Shown: positions 30,482 through 41,394, counted from the stretch's first letter. The stretch is 64,000 nucleotides of DNA from Leguminivora glycinivorella (GCF_023078275.1 NC_062988.1:823501-887500); one strand, 5' to 3'. Numbers and translations: made by a program. Notes: generated by a model not told the origin, from the sequence alone.

Positions 30482-31375
30482 GTTACACAAGCAAAACATT
30501 TATTTATGCGGACAATATTTTTGTTATAACAATTATTTTTCGGTGTATATTACGAGAATATCATTGTTATTTTTTACAAGAGGCGCAAAGTAAAATCAAC
30601 TATACTGCTATAGCATTCACTAAGATATACAATGGTACTTAAACATGGCGTTTCGTTACAAAAACGAAACACATATTTATACTAACTAAATACTTTTTCA
30701 ACAGAACTATTTGTTCACCAGTATACATTACGAGAATATTATTGTCATTATTTACAAGAGCTGCAAAGTAATACCAACTTGTAAAACAGTCATATCAACT
30801 ATACTCCCATTGCTAATTCGAGTCCAAAAAAACTACTACGATGTTGCCACTGCAATAAAATGTTTGTAATATAGTATAATCCTTTTTTATAAAAACACAC
30901 GCCAAGATAAATTATTTATTATTTATTTCAATCCTTTGATTTATATATTTAATAGTCTTTTATTATTTACATAAATACTAGGTCGCTCGATTTTTTTTCT
31001 TTTTTTCCGTGATTTTTAGTTGTAAAGTTGGTATTGCGCTTGTATCACTTCAGGTATCAATAACATGAAAAGTATTTTGACAGTGACATAAGTGACATTG
31101 ACAGCTGTGACATTGACGTATCTATCGTAGTTTTTGGACTCGAATTAGCAATTGAAGTATATACTGCGATGGCATTCGCTACGATACAAATAATAGAGTT
31201 GACAGCGATGCGTACATATTTATACAAACATAATATTTTTAAATATAACTCTTCGTTGAGTTTACATTACAAGAATATTCTTTTTATTTCTTTACGAGAA
31301 CTATAAAGTAATGGCAACGTATAAAAAAGTTACAGGAAGTATACTGTGATAGTAACCGCTAAGATTAAGATTGTA
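30482..31375. repeat. Degenerate ~170-200-bp AT-rich tandem array
   Basis: Three recognisable units (from about 30482, 30655 and 31205) share ACATATTTATA, (T/G)TA(T/C)ATTAC(G/A)AGAATAT, TTTACAAGAG and CAAAGTAA. The middle unit is split by the inverted-repeat element at 30808-31153. A faint fourth unit may follow to about 31600. Confidence 0.55.
30808..31153. mobile_element. Inverted-repeat element (CAATTGCTAATTCGAGTCC ends)
   Basis: Left ATTGCTAATTCGAGTCCAAA and CTACTACGAT; right ATCGTAGTTTTTGGACTCGA and ATTAGCAATTG. The interior is AT-rich and non-coding. Confidence 0.75.
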
Positions 31376-31651
31376 AAGATAATTTTTATTTTTTTGGCAT
31401 TACAAGAAGCTTCTTGTTAATAGAATTATCGTAACCTTTATTCTATTAGTTGTAAATAAAACTAGAGTTCTCGTATATGTAATTCAAACAGAACTGTTTA
31501 GTGCATATTAATGTTTGCTTAGTTCTATTGAATTCAAGATATAGTAAACGTAACAATACAGTTGTTTTTATTACGAGATTGTAGTATCAGTTACGATAAA
31601 TCTATTTTACTAAACGTTCTGGTAGTATTGTTAAAATATTTTTTTTCCGTG

Positions 31652-31886
31652 TAGGTAAAGTGATTTGACCTTGATTAAAGTCAAATTAACTGCTTTAAAA
31701 TTGATAAAAGATGGTGAATCTAGTAATAAAGACGATTTACCACCTGTGGAACTACTGGAAGCAGTGATAAACGTATTTTTTGCGTTGTAGTTTCCTCGCT
31801 ATAGTGAGGGGAAAAGTTTTGTGTTACACTCGGGTGCAAATGTATTTTACTTCTCTTGTGTTAAAATACAACTTTGCCCCCTTTTA
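31652..31886 (-). repeat. Family K repeat
   Basis: It carries CCTCGCTATAGTGAGGGG, TGTTACACTCGGGTGCAAAT and ACCACCTGTGGAA, matching the reverse complement of 48040-48260. Confidence 0.75.
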
Positions 31887-32752
31887 TAACAAGTAACTAT
31901 TAATTAATTTGTATACAGTCACGTGCAGTAATATGTTACTTTTCCAAGTTCTGTGTGTTCTTTGATTTCATCTCACTTGAATCGTAACGTCCGTCGTCGT
32001 CGCTGAACGCATGTCATGTGTAATGTGTACGCAATACGCATGTTCATAATTAACGAGCAATTTTTGGTCAGCGAAAGCAGATTCCGCGTCGATATGTTAG
32101 GGAAGACCCAAATGCGCCAATTACCTACATTCATCTACACGATCTACATTCTACATAAACAGTGCTACCTTCCTCTGGAAAACATGTCTCATTTTAAGTA
32201 GTAAACTGTTTATACAACCTCGACCAACCTAGTTGATATAATTGAAACAGACCAAACACGACAATGCAAATGTTGTAGTTTTTGTGTCCGTCCGTCGCGG
32301 ATGGTCGGAGGCGCCTAAACGGCGGAAGTGTATTGTAACATTTGTACAGCTGTTTGTCCACTTTCCGTATTTAATTTTAAACGAAGTATACATGCAGACT
32401 GCAGTTGCATTGGTGCTTAGGCTTTCGTCAGTAGAATACCCAAATTAGGCTTCTACCAATGCGCAAATCACTATCACTACACCTTATAAAACAAACGTTT
32501 TTAATTTCTATAATATTTATGATTTAATAACCGGGCGGTCGGCTAGTATATAATATATTTAACATAATAATATATAAGATACAGTGGACAGGCTTGCCTT
32601 GGTTGGCCATCCAGAATTCAGTCGTTAAGGCCTATATGCTCCAGGGGTGGAAGAGAAAAGTTGCCTAAGACGCGAGTTGGCACAGTGGCTGTTAAGAGTA
32701 GAAAGCGGTGTACACCTCTCGACGCCCTTGAGCTCTCACACCGGTGTTGCCC
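31887..32752. other. Non-coding stretch, no gene recognised
   Basis: Two short frames (32016-32201 and 32242-32448) are not bounded by good splice sites and do not resemble known proteins. Confidence 0.35.
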
Positions 32753-32755
32753 TTA

Positions 32756-33048
32756 GGGACCGTCCACACTCAAGAGACGCATGTCCGCCGACGCGGAACG
32801 GACGACAGCGCCACGCCGCCTGAATGGAATTTAAAAAACGTCTCCTCAGTACATTTTGTATAGGAAAGACGTAAGACGCGTCCCCAGGCGGCGCGGCGCG
32901 CGCCAAGCGACGTCCCTTGCGCGTCCTTTGCGCGTCCTTCCTATACAAAATGTACTGAGGAGACGTTTTTTAAATTACATTCAGGCGGCGTGGCGCTGTC
33001 GTCCGTTCCGCGTCGGCGGACATGCGTCTCTTGAGTGTAGACGGTCCC
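32756..33048. mobile_element. Harbinger-like palindromic MITE with TTA duplication
   Basis: TTA flanks at 32753-32755 and 33049-33051. The ends are GGGACCGTCCACACTCAAGA and its mirror. The core TACATTTTGTATAGGAAAGA occurs in both orientations, so the element is a near-perfect palindrome of about 290 bp. Confidence 0.8.
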
Positions 33049-33085
33049 TTAGGCGGCTCCGCGCACGCCTCACACAGGTCTAGAA

Positions 33086-33172
33086 TACCCTATGGTTTCC
33101 GTGATGGGAAAGAGATACAATGGTTTAGTTTTTTTCAACCCCTTAATTGGGAAACTCAACAGGCGTGAGTTC
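33086..33172 (-). repeat. Family F fragment
   Basis: CAACCCCTTAATTGGGAAAC and CAGGCGTGAGTTCG match the reverse complement of 16458-16540, loosely. Confidence 0.4.
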
Positions 33173-33361
33173 GTACGTAATAAGACACAAGTGCATCGAC
33201 CGGTATTATTGGATGATTGGCCGCCGGTCATTTCGCGACGGTCGCGGACATTCGTGTCCGGTCGGCTCCGTACCTACGGTCGTCTGCAAGACGCGGCATG
33301 CACTTGAAAACCAGAACATCTACCATTTTTGACGTTTTAAAATACGTTACTAGTAGCCAGT

Positions 33362-33520
33362 GGGCTATTTCACCAGTTTTACCACAGCGACATTGACACT
33401 TGACACTGACGATTCTGTGCCTATATATTTCTGGGTTGATAAGTAACATTGTTACTCTGCGTCAATATTTCCTTGTTGAACAGCGAAGTGTCACTGTCGG
33501 GCGACAATAAAATTGTCATA
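33362..33520. mobile_element. Family H short element
   Basis: GACACTTGACACTGACGATT, GGGTTGATAAGTAACATTGT and GTGTCACTGTCGGGCGACAA are shared with 56135-56300 and with the right part of 17669-18665. Confidence 0.65.
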
Positions 33521-33525
33521 AGTCT

Positions 33526-33645
33526 TATATTGACCGGGATATAAACCGTGATTACCTTTCTGATTTTGAGGTCCCGATATTTCGACGCTGTTGCATGCAT
33601 CATGATCACGGGAAACTGAAGACGGTGGATGTCAAAGTTGCGTAT
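33526..33645 (+). repeat. Repeat fragment, family M
   Basis: GACCGGGATATAAACCGTGA, GTCCCGATATTTCGACGC and TGATCACGGGAAACTGAAG reappear in reverse at about 49130-49215. Confidence 0.5.
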
Positions 33646-33834
33646 AGACAGCGCGCTGTCGTCATTCGCGCAAAAAAAATTGTCACTATTCTGAAATAGT
33701 CTTACATTCAGAATTTACAAATGTCACAATATTTTAATTCCTCTATCAAACACAAACAAAGAGTTCCATTAGTGACCGTTAGTAGATCTTATCTCTTCCG
33801 AGAACACTACACAATAATACTTCTCATTCATAAA

Positions 33835-33889
33835 TGTGTCGCTCAACTTCAAAACTGGGTAAATCCATTCTGCTATAAGGTTGATTATC
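33835..33889 (+). repeat. Left terminal inverted repeat around the RT
   Basis: TGTGTCGCTCAACTTCAAAA, then TAAATCCATTCTGCT and AAGGTTGATTAT. It pairs with 36182-36235 over about 54 bases with a few mismatches. No clear target duplication was found outside the pair. Confidence 0.75.
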
Positions 33890-33926
33890 TCTCATATTAT
33901 ATTATGCCAAGAAAAATGCCGTTAGG

Positions 33927-35768
33927 TTGGAGATAAACAAAGCAGGGAACTCGGTTAGACAAATATGGAAAATTGTGAATAGGCACAAAAACAAAACACC
34001 GGCTAAGTCAAATGCTAGATTGATACTAAGAACTGACAGGGATGTTGAAGATCCACATGAACAGGCTAATATATTTTCTAACGTATTTGATCATAATACT
34101 GGTGCATCCACTGCTGACCTTGCTTCTGCTCTGGAAATTCTGAGGGACAGTACAAGTAGGGTCGACCAGTCATTGATTTGTGATAAAGTGACCTCACAAG
34201 AAGTTCTGCAGATAATCAAGGGTATGGAACGCAAACCATCAGCGGGGTACGACGAGATACCCATTACTATTATTAAAGATAATGCGGATTTGTTATCTGT
34301 ACCGCTGGCAGCTTTTTACAATGACTGTTTTGAGCAAAGAGTTTTTCCAGACCAATTAAAAGTAGCTAAGATTTTGCCCATTTACAAAAAAGGGTGTAGG
34401 GCGGATCCCAAAAATTATAGACCGATATCTCTGTTACCAGTGCTGTCTAAAATATTTGAGAAGCTGCTTAAGACGAGACTGCAAAGGCATCTTATTGCAC
34501 ATAAGGTCCTGGACGGCAGGCAGTTTGGGTATCAAAAGAGCATAGGAACTAGTGAAGCCATAGATACTTTAGTGAGCGACGTGGTCACAAGTTTAAATGA
34601 GAAACTGAAAGTAGCTGGCATCTTCCTAGATCTCAGTTCCGCTTTTGATACTGTAGATCATGAAATCCTGTTAGTGAAACTGGAGCATTATGGTATCAGA
34701 GACGATGTTCTTAAGTTATTCCAGTCTTACCTAACCAATAGGAAACAGTATGTAGAACTAAAAGCCTTAGTGGGAGACACTGTAAAAGTTGTAAAGTCAA
34801 AAACTGTTACAATACGACGTGGTGTACCACAAGGTTCAATACTTGGCCCAATATTTTTTGTATTGTTCATGAACGACCTGATCCAATATATAGGGAACTC
34901 ACATCCTTACACGAAGCTAGTCGTCTTCGCAGACGACACAAATGCTGTAGTCTCTGCTGAAAATATGACTCAGTTGAGTAACAGAGTAAACACTGCCTTA
35001 CTTTCCTTTGACAAATGGTTTACAGTAAATAATCTGAAACTGAATAATAACAAAACCAATGTCATATTATTTTCACCGACAGCAAAAACTTCGGATATAC
35101 TTGACATTAGTTTAAACGGAAATGAAATTGCTCAAACTGAAGTGGTCAAGTTCTTAGGTGTCCATATTGATGAACGACTGAACTGGAAGTACGAGATGCA
35201 GGCAATAAGCAGTGGAATTAGTTCTTCTTGTTATGCTTTACGGTGTCTGAGGGATGTGTTACACAAAACGCAGTTAAAAATGGTGTATCATGCTCTCGTG
35301 GAGTCAAAGCTGAGATATAGTATTAAACTATGGGGCAACAGCTACAATTACAACGCTGATGCTGCTTTTATACTGCAAAAAAGGGCAGTCAGGACGATTG
35401 CTCGTATATCGCAGCTGGAATCCTGCAGAGAACACTTCATCGATCTGAACTTGCTTACAACGCCTTGCCTTTATTTACTTGTACTATTAACAGACTTCGT
35501 GAAGCACCTGAACAACTATGAAACTACAAGTGAACAAAAAAACAGGCTGTTAACTAGGCGTAAGGATGTTAAAAACCTGATTGTCCCAAGGCTTAACGTT
35601 GTGAAACACGCCGCGTGTCATCAGGCTGTGGCTCTTTACAATAAATTACCGACAGAATTCAAGTCAATAACAAATAGCAAAATGTTCAATGCACGGCTCA
35701 AGAAATATCTGTTGGAAAAGTCGTATTATTCCATAGACGAATTTATATATAATACTAATAGTGCTTAA
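33927..35768 (+). CDS. Non-LTR reverse transcriptase (LINE), 5'-truncated, open frame
   Basis: A single frame of 613 codons from 33927 (TTG; the frame is open upstream to about 33900). It holds the reverse-transcriptase domain in order: NYRPISLLP (about 163-171), FLDLSSAFDTVDH (233-245, catalytic Asp), RRGVPQGSILGP (297-308), FADDTN (334-339, catalytic Asp pair), LKLNNNKTNVILF (370-382) and FLGVHID (409-415). A C-terminal thumb follows, with LRYSIKLWG and a final YYSIDEFIY. The apurinic endonuclease normally N-terminal in such LINEs is absent, so the copy is truncated and not autonomous. The 3' UTR ends near 36165 with GAATAAAATAAATG and (GAAAT)n. It sits between inverted repeats at 33835-33889 and 36182-36235, most simply because the LINE landed inside a MITE. 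Confidence 0.9.
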   Translation: MEINKAGNSVRQIWKIVNRHKNKTPAKSNARLILRTDRDVEDPHEQANIFSNVFDHNTGASTADLASALEILRDSTSRVDQSLICDKVTSQEVLQIIKGMERKPSAGYDEIPITIIKDNADLLSVPLAAFYNDCFEQRVFPDQLKVAKILPIYKKGCRADPKNYRPISLLPVLSKIFEKLLKTRLQRHLIAHKVLDGRQFGYQKSIGTSEAIDTLVSDVVTSLNEKLKVAGIFLDLSSAFDTVDHEILLVKLEHYGIRDDVLKLFQSYLTNRKQYVELKALVGDTVKVVKSKTVTIRRGVPQGSILGPIFFVLFMNDLIQYIGNSHPYTKLVVFADDTNAVVSAENMTQLSNRVNTALLSFDKWFTVNNLKLNNNKTNVILFSPTAKTSDILDISLNGNEIAQTEVVKFLGVHIDERLNWKYEMQAISSGISSSCYALRCLRDVLHKTQLKMVYHALVESKLRYSIKLWGNSYNYNADAAFILQKRAVRTIARISQLESCREHFIDLNLLTTPCLYLLVLLTDFVKHLNNYETTSEQKNRLLTRRKDVKNLIVPRLNVVKHAACHQAVALYNKLPTEFKSITNSKMFNARLKKYLLEKSYYSIDEFIYNTNSA

Positions 35769-36181
35769 TGTATAGATATTAGTTTAGACTTCTGAGTGAT
35801 TTAATGTATTAATATTAATAAATACTCGTAATAATATTCCATGTAAGTAATGAAATTATGTAATTTGTAACAATTATTATTATTAGATCGTAACTTATTG
35901 TACTGCTTAATTCACCTACAACATAATTCAAAATTGATGACATTCTATATATTACACGAATTTGTAATACCCATATCATTATATAATTTAATTTTATGAC
36001 TGACATAGACATACATGTTTTTGACATATTTTAGTACCTAATTAATTAACTATCGTCAATTTTGAATCATGGCTTAGATATTGGTAGTTTATAAGTATTA
36101 TTCATATAAGTATGCAATATTCAACACAATGTACATTGTTATGAATAAAATAAATGAAATGAAATGAAATATATATTTTAT

Positions 36182-36235
36182 ATAATCAACCTTAAAGCAG
36201 AATGGATTTAACCAGGTTTGAAGTTAAGCGACACA
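36182..36235 (+). repeat. Right terminal inverted repeat around the RT
   Basis: ATAATCAACCTTAAAGCAGA, ATGGATTTAACCAGG and GAAGTTAAGCGACACA form the complement of 33835-33889. It starts directly after the (GAAAT)n tail and a short AT run. Confidence 0.75.
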
Positions 36236-36494
36236 AATATAAGCAATCTTGTAACAAACATTTTGGTCACAAACTCCCAAACAGCTAAGTATACCTATGT
36301 ATTGTGTGAACCATAATAGCGCTTGTCAATATAAATTGCACAATAAGTTTAATAAAAACGACAGCAAAAAATGCTAGTGAAAGTTCGAGGCGTGGTTAGC
36401 AAATAAGCTTATGACAAGTTTGCGTAACAAGTGTGGAAAATAAATGATTTATAATAGGGACCTTTCTGACACCCTTGCAGCAAAATATTGAGTA

Positions 36495-36800
36495 CTAGCT
36501 TTTGCCCGCGGCTTCGCTCGCGTTAGAAAGAGACAAAAAGTAGCCTATGTCACTCTCCATCCCTTCAACTATCTCCACTTAAAAAATCACGACAATTCGT
36601 AGCTCCGTTTTGCCGTGAAGGACGGACAAACAAACGGACACACACACTTTCCCATTTATAACCACCCACTTACTAATCCCACTCCATCCACTCCATCTTA
36701 CTTCCCATTTATTTTTATTTTTTATGTTAACCAAATGGGTCTTTTGTTACCTAATGTAATAAATAAATTAAATTAAATTAAATTATAATGTTAGTATGGA
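36495..36800 (-). mobile_element. Short Helitron interrupted by a retro-insert
   Basis: On the minus strand the element ends GCAAAAGCTAG followed by T, and it starts TCCATACTAACATTAT at 36800. About 123 bp at 36661-36783 are foreign, ending in TAATAAATAAATTAAATTAA, which looks like a retroelement tail inserted near the 5' end. Confidence 0.75.
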
Positions 36801-36876
36801 CGTACTCCTTCAAAATAAAGTATTTGCACAGTACACACGTTACATGAACTCGTGCCTGTATTCCCAAAAACTGTTG

Positions 36877-37133
36877 AATAGGCTAGTTTCCTACTAGTCA
36901 AATCAGCTTCTTTTTAAGAACTGTCAAAACGATTTGCTAATATGGAATTACTATGAAATACTGAGAAGTGACGACACGGTCAATTCATTTACTTTATATC
37001 TTTCTCTTTGACTTATTAAATAAAAATTATGTTTAAACATAACTACTGTCCATATTTTTCTTCTAATTATGTGGTGCTTTATTTCGTGCACTGCATAGAA
37101 TATTTTATTTTAAGTATAGGAAACTAGCCTATT
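36877..37133. mobile_element. MITE with AATAGGCTAGTTTCC ends
   Basis: Left AATAGGCTAGTTTCCTAC; right GTATAGGAAACTAGCCTATT. The AT-rich interior is non-coding. Confidence 0.75.
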
Positions 37134-37144
37134 GTGATATTGCA

Positions 37145-37262
37145 GAGACATATTGCAAGCGGATCGCTCAGACCACACTTGAACTCATATCCCACAGTGG
37201 GCTTGTAAGACACCCGCGGGATGAAAGGGGGTGGTGAAATTCTTGCCACCACACACTGAACG
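37145..37262 (+). repeat. Family F fragment (degraded)
   Basis: ATATCCCACAGTGGGC, CACCCGCGGGATGAAAGGG and GGTGGTGAAATTCTTGCC resemble the right half of 16458-16678. Confidence 0.45.
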
Positions 37263-37327
37263 CAGCACACCTAATCAGGTTATATAGCAATATTAGCAAT
37301 CCTTTGCATAGAGGCATAATAATTTAC

Positions 37328-37441
37328 GCAAACATCTTTCTACCTATAATAATTAATTCTTCTTATTAAATTATTAAATTAAATTATTTAAATTATTTAT
37401 TTGCAAACATCTTTCTACCTATAATAATTAATTCTTCTTAT
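37328..37441. repeat. 39-bp direct duplication around an AT-rich spacer
   Basis: GCAAACATCTTTCTACCTAT followed by AATAATTAATTCTTCTTA occurs at 37328-37366 and 37402-37441, with 35 bp of AAATTATTT-type sequence between. It could be a tandem duplication or the footprint of a retro-insert. Confidence 0.7.
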
Positions 37442-37496
37442 CGTGTCGAGGTTCCTTTCTTATACAGTAGATGCTAGATGCCCAATAGGCAGTAAC

Positions 37497-37744
37497 CATT
37501 AATGAATCTACGGTTGTACTCACGTTATTATATCTATATGAATAGCGATGTAATGTATGTACCAATTTGTTGTTGTACGTTATGCTTTTCTGTAAAAGTA
37601 AGCAATAAAGATATTGATTGATTGATTGATTGATATCGCCACGGAGTTTAGCCGCCGCGTGAACTCAGGGGCCTCCAAAATTAGCCCGAAACATGTCGCA
37701 GCAATAGCGATATAATAACGTGAGTACAACCGTAGATTCATTAA
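37497..37744. mobile_element. Inverted-repeat element holding a retroelement 3' tail
   Basis: TTAATGAATCTACGGTTGTA and CTCACGTTATTATATC at 37497-37533 are mirrored at 37708-37744. Inside, TAAGCAATAAAGATATTGAT and (GATT)n at about 37600-37636 is a LINE/SINE-type tail. GCCGCCGCGTGAACTCAGGG and CCCGAAACATGTCGC follow. Confidence 0.65.
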
Positions 37745-37874
37745 TTATTTGAATATGTCTCACGAAAGTTTAACGTGTATTTTTCTACCTCTTGCGTTCT
37801 TCTTCATTTACCTATTCATTTGCATTGCACCTATGTGTGTTAATTGACTAAAATATCTTTAAATGCAAGGTTTA

Positions 37875-38027
37875 GGGTCCCCCCACATCTAGCGTCTCGC
37901 GAGCGTCGCGTCGGGCTAACTGTATGGGCAAAGCCTGACGCCGCGTTGACGTCGCGTCGACGCGGCGTCTTTTTCCATACAGTTAGCCCAACGCGACGCT
38001 CGCGAGACGCTAGATGTGGGGGGACCC
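37875..38027. mobile_element. Palindromic MITE sharing a TTA with its neighbour
   Basis: TTA at 37872-37874 and 38028-38030. The arms begin GGGTCCCCCCACATCTAGCG and run about 55 bp to AACTGTATGG, with near-perfect complementarity around a GC-rich loop. Confidence 0.85.
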
Positions 38028-38030
38028 TTA

Positions 38031-38345
38031 GTGACCTGCCACACCAGAGCGTCGCGTGTCTCGGGGCGCGCAACGGGCGTCCGCGCCACGCCACCTGAGT
38101 GTAATTCAAAAAGCGTCTCCTCAGTACATTTTGTATAGGAAGGACGTAAGGCGCGCCGCCAAGCGGCGCGGCGCGCGCTCCGCCGCCGCCACGCCACCTG
38201 GGGCGCGTCTTACGTCTTTCCTATACAAAATGTACTGAGGAGACGTTTTTTGAATTACACTTAAGCGGCGTGGCGCGGACGCCCCTTGCGCGCCCCGAGA
38301 CACGCGACGCATAAGTGGGAACGCTGCCTAAGTGGGAACGCTGCC
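38031..38345. mobile_element. Harbinger-like palindromic MITE, abutting the previous one
   Basis: TTA at 38028-38030 and 38346-38348. The core contains both orientations of CTCAGTACATTTTGTATAGG. The right end AAGTGGGAACGCTGCCT is duplicated in tandem. It shares its left TTA with the MITE at 37875-38027. Confidence 0.8.
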
Positions 38346-38348
38346 TTA

Positions 38349-39052
38349 GGTACCTACTGTTAAAGAGCTGGGCTACGTATTAATTCCAATATTGACCTAC
38401 TACCGGCATCGTAAATAATAATTTCCTCTAAGCCCTCAATCTGCGAAATACCGACCGCTTACTCGATATCGGCAAGGTTGAACCGTCATATCTGGTATTA
38501 GATAACGCTACTAAATGAAAATATATCACTACTGTGTCTGACCGGAGTTAGTTAATGACGAGTGATTTCGCTTAGTAATACTCTAATAATACTGCATGTT
38601 ATAGCTAATGATAATTCTGGAATATTTTCCTGCCGTTACAATTATCATCGCTTGCCCTTATCTTATTCATTTCGAGTCGACGTCGATGCCGACGCAACAT
38701 GCTCATACTCATACTCATTTTTATTTAGAATATTGTTACATATTACACGTCACAATTGATTTTATGGTATATTAAAATTAAAATTATTGTATTAGTATTC
38801 GTGGTTTGATATGTCGAAATATTTTAATACATTTTTAAATTACATGAAGGAACATTGAGCATGAGCATGTGTCCTTATTCCACTCCTATCTAATATCTCT
38901 ATCTCCGTCATCTCATCATTCACTTGCTTTCGCAGTCCATCCATCTTTAACGTAGTTTTACTTTCCCTCTAAAATTATATGAATTATCAGTGTATAAAAA
39001 TGGGCAAATCCACCATCTTTTTACAGGGCCCGAAAGACTCTGGTAGATTTTA
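38349..39052. other. Non-coding stretch, no feature recognised
   Basis: AT-rich. No splice-supported frame was seen. Confidence 0.35.
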
Positions 39053-39439
39053 TTAGATCGCGGTTCTAATTTTAGAAAAAGTAATGTCAAAAAAACCATT
39101 ATGACGTAAAGACCTTGGCCGACTGGTGGTGTGTGACGCAAAACAATGGCAGACAATGGGAGTGATGGATAAACAGTTTACACCAAATTTCAATGTTGAC
39201 ATTGAATCTGTTTCCGATTGTTTATAATTTTCTTTATTATGCGGGGTATTCGAGTTGACAAGATCCCTAAAAAATACTTCAAGTTCTGGTGGATCATAAT
39301 TTAATATCGATACTTTAAAAAAACCTTTTTCCGTTTCATCAATGTCATCATCATTGCCATTATTGGCCACATCTATCGCAGACGATTTATGGTGTAACAT
39401 TAGTGCAACATATTTAATAGGCCGATGTGAGACCGACAT
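39053..39439 (-). CDS. Hypothetical coding-like frame, 128 codons
   Basis: The frame starts ATG at 39439 and is open upstream for about 22 further codons (to a stop near 39510). The composition looks protein-like, with an acidic stretch (NNGNDDDIDETEKG), then YDPPELEVFFRDLVNSN and NKENYKQSETDSMSTLKF. A possible donor (GGTGTAAAC) lies near 39170, after which the reading looks less protein-like. No signal peptide, membrane segment or known domain is recognised. It could be an exon of a host gene or a transposon-protein remnant. Confidence 0.3.
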   Translation of the reverse strand: MSVSHRPIKYVALMLHHKSSAIDVANNGNDDDIDETEKGFFKVSILNYDPPELEVFFRDLVNSNTPHNKENYKQSETDSMSTLKFGVNCLSITPIVCHCFASHTTSRPRSLRHNGFFDITFSKIRTAI

Positions 39440-39524
39440 AGTCTTCCGCGGGACTCCTGCGGAAGGACTGACAAGGAAAGTTTGCAGTGCATATAGCTTG
39501 AATTATTGGTTGACCCTTTAGTAA

Positions 39525-40040
39525 ATGCGGTCCATCATCAAATCAGTTCACTAAAAGAAAGGATTTCATTATTCTAATACTGACGAAAACATGATTCTAA
39601 CTCATGCTTTTCTTGAGTACACAGCTAAAAATATTAAAATTGACTGCAGCATTGTAATAACCGGTCGGTATTCCACAAATAACCAGTAAAGTCTACAGAA
39701 AATTCATCACCACACTGACACCAGAATGGAGCGTTTAACGCTCAAAGAATTCATTTACCGAACGAAACGAAACTCATCTTTACGTAACAATACTTAGCAT
39801 TCTACTCAGTTAAAGACGTGACGAATGTATATTGTATAAGCTTGTAATTTATAAGCGAATAATTCACCATTGTCATTGGGTATGCATTGCCTGTTGTTTT
39901 GAGCTTGGTTGTTCTCGCCTTGCTCATAGTTTAGGTTGGCATGGAATGTTTACTGTTGCACATGCATAATCACGCACGTTACCTATAGTGCGGTCAGCTG
40001 CAGCAGAGATAACCGACTCCCCTGCAAGATGTTTGTACTA
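39525..40040. other. Non-coding stretch, no feature recognised
   Basis: Nothing identifiable. Confidence 0.3.
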
Positions 40041-40178
40041 TGTACAGTCACCGGTATGAAGAAGTGATGATTTCTGTACCTTGTCACATTAACGTCTTGT
40101 TTGAAATGTCATACGAAATTGTCAAACGATTAAAAGCGACAAGGTAAAGAAATCATCACTTTTTTATGCCGGTGACTG
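40041..40178. mobile_element. Family I MITE, compact copy
   Basis: TGTACAGTCACCGG and AAGTGATGATTTCTGTACCT on the left; AAATCATCACTTTTTTATGC and CCGGTGACTG on the right. It serves as the reference for the expanded copy at 20531-21104. Confidence 0.8.
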
Positions 40179-40504
40179 ACTGTCAGCTTGTATTTTTTGG
40201 CGGACCTATTACCTCTACTGGTGGTAAACTGTTGCCAAAATCAGAAAGTGTTAACACTATTCAAACGGATGGTTCGATTTTTTAATGAAACATCGCAAGG
40301 AAACTAATTCTACATAAAATAGTTTAGGATCTCACAGACCGAAATTCTGGTCAAACTTGGTGCTATCCCTCTTTTTTGCGTCTGGGGTTAACTATTATGC
40401 ACCAATTATCTAATCATATGATGTTATCAACTAAAAGGGACCGCCACATTGTCGGTCGTCGAAAATATTGATTTTATCACCTAACCACAAAATTAAAGTT
40501 TTGA

Positions 40505-40708
40505 AAAAACCCCCGACCGCGATATAGTAGACCGATTTTTATGAAACATGGCTAAGAACACTCCCGACTAACTCAGCTTTCAGACAAAAAAAAACTAAAT
40601 CTAAATCGGTTCATCCGTTCGGGAGCTACGATGCCACAGACTGACACACAGACAGGCAGTAAAACAGTCAGACAGACAGACAGACAGACGTTTTTGCGTC
40701 GGGGGTTA
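40505..40708 (-). repeat. Family J repeat
   Basis: CCCCCGACCGCGATATAGTA, GCTAAGAACACTCCCGACTA, AATCGGTTCATCCGTTCGGG and GTTTTTGCGTCGGGGGTTAA. Confidence 0.75.
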
Positions 40709-40963
40709 AAAATGAAGCTTTTTGTAATAACGATCGACAATAAGAACCCTTGGTATTGGCAGATAATTATATTCCTTTATACGTCTTAAAACTAGGCAAA
40801 CTATTCAAATAACTCCCTGGAAGTTTCCCCGTGTCACGACAGTTTCGTTGTGTCGCATTTGCATTTAAATTGATTCCATTACGTCGCAGCTGATCGAGAA
40901 CGAGTGACGGATGATCTAAGGAACAGATATCGTAGATACATCCGTTGATAACTGGTAAGCTCT

Positions 40964-41360
40964 GTACAGTCAACCAATTTTAATCCTAGGCCGCTGTAGA
41001 ATAGAACCTTTTCACAGTAAAAGTCAAAGTTATTTGTATGGCAAATAAACCACGGTATCAGTAAGACAGGGTTCTAGAACGGCCTTTTTCCTTCTCCTCC
41101 CGGCGTGGAGGTTGTCAAGAGGGTCCAGTGTGTGGTGTGTCCTGCACACTGCCTTTCGAGAGGGGGAGCTTCGGCTCCAGGCCCTTCGGGTCAAACGAGG
41201 GGACAGTTTCGGCTGTCGGCAGCAGGCGGTGTTCGAATGCTCTGCGATCCCGTGTTCATCATCACCATTGCTGCGAGACGGGCATACCGTGGCAGGTTTT
41301 ACTCCACGTAAAAAAAGGGTTCTAAGTAGAACGGCCTAGAATACACATTGGTTGACCGTC
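40964..41360. mobile_element. Family N MITE carrying a retro-insert
   Basis: The ends GTACAGTCAACCAATTTTAA and GGTTGACCGTC are inverted repeats. A 232-bp GC-rich block (41085-41316) is inserted, flanked by GGGTTCTAGAACGGCC and GGGTTCTAAGTAGAACGGCC and ending in ACGTAAAAAA. This is a poly-A retro-insert with a target duplication. A clean relative is at 42041-42185. Confidence 0.7.
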
Positions 41361-41394
41361 TTTTGGGAACACGCCTGTATGTATGTATGTACCT

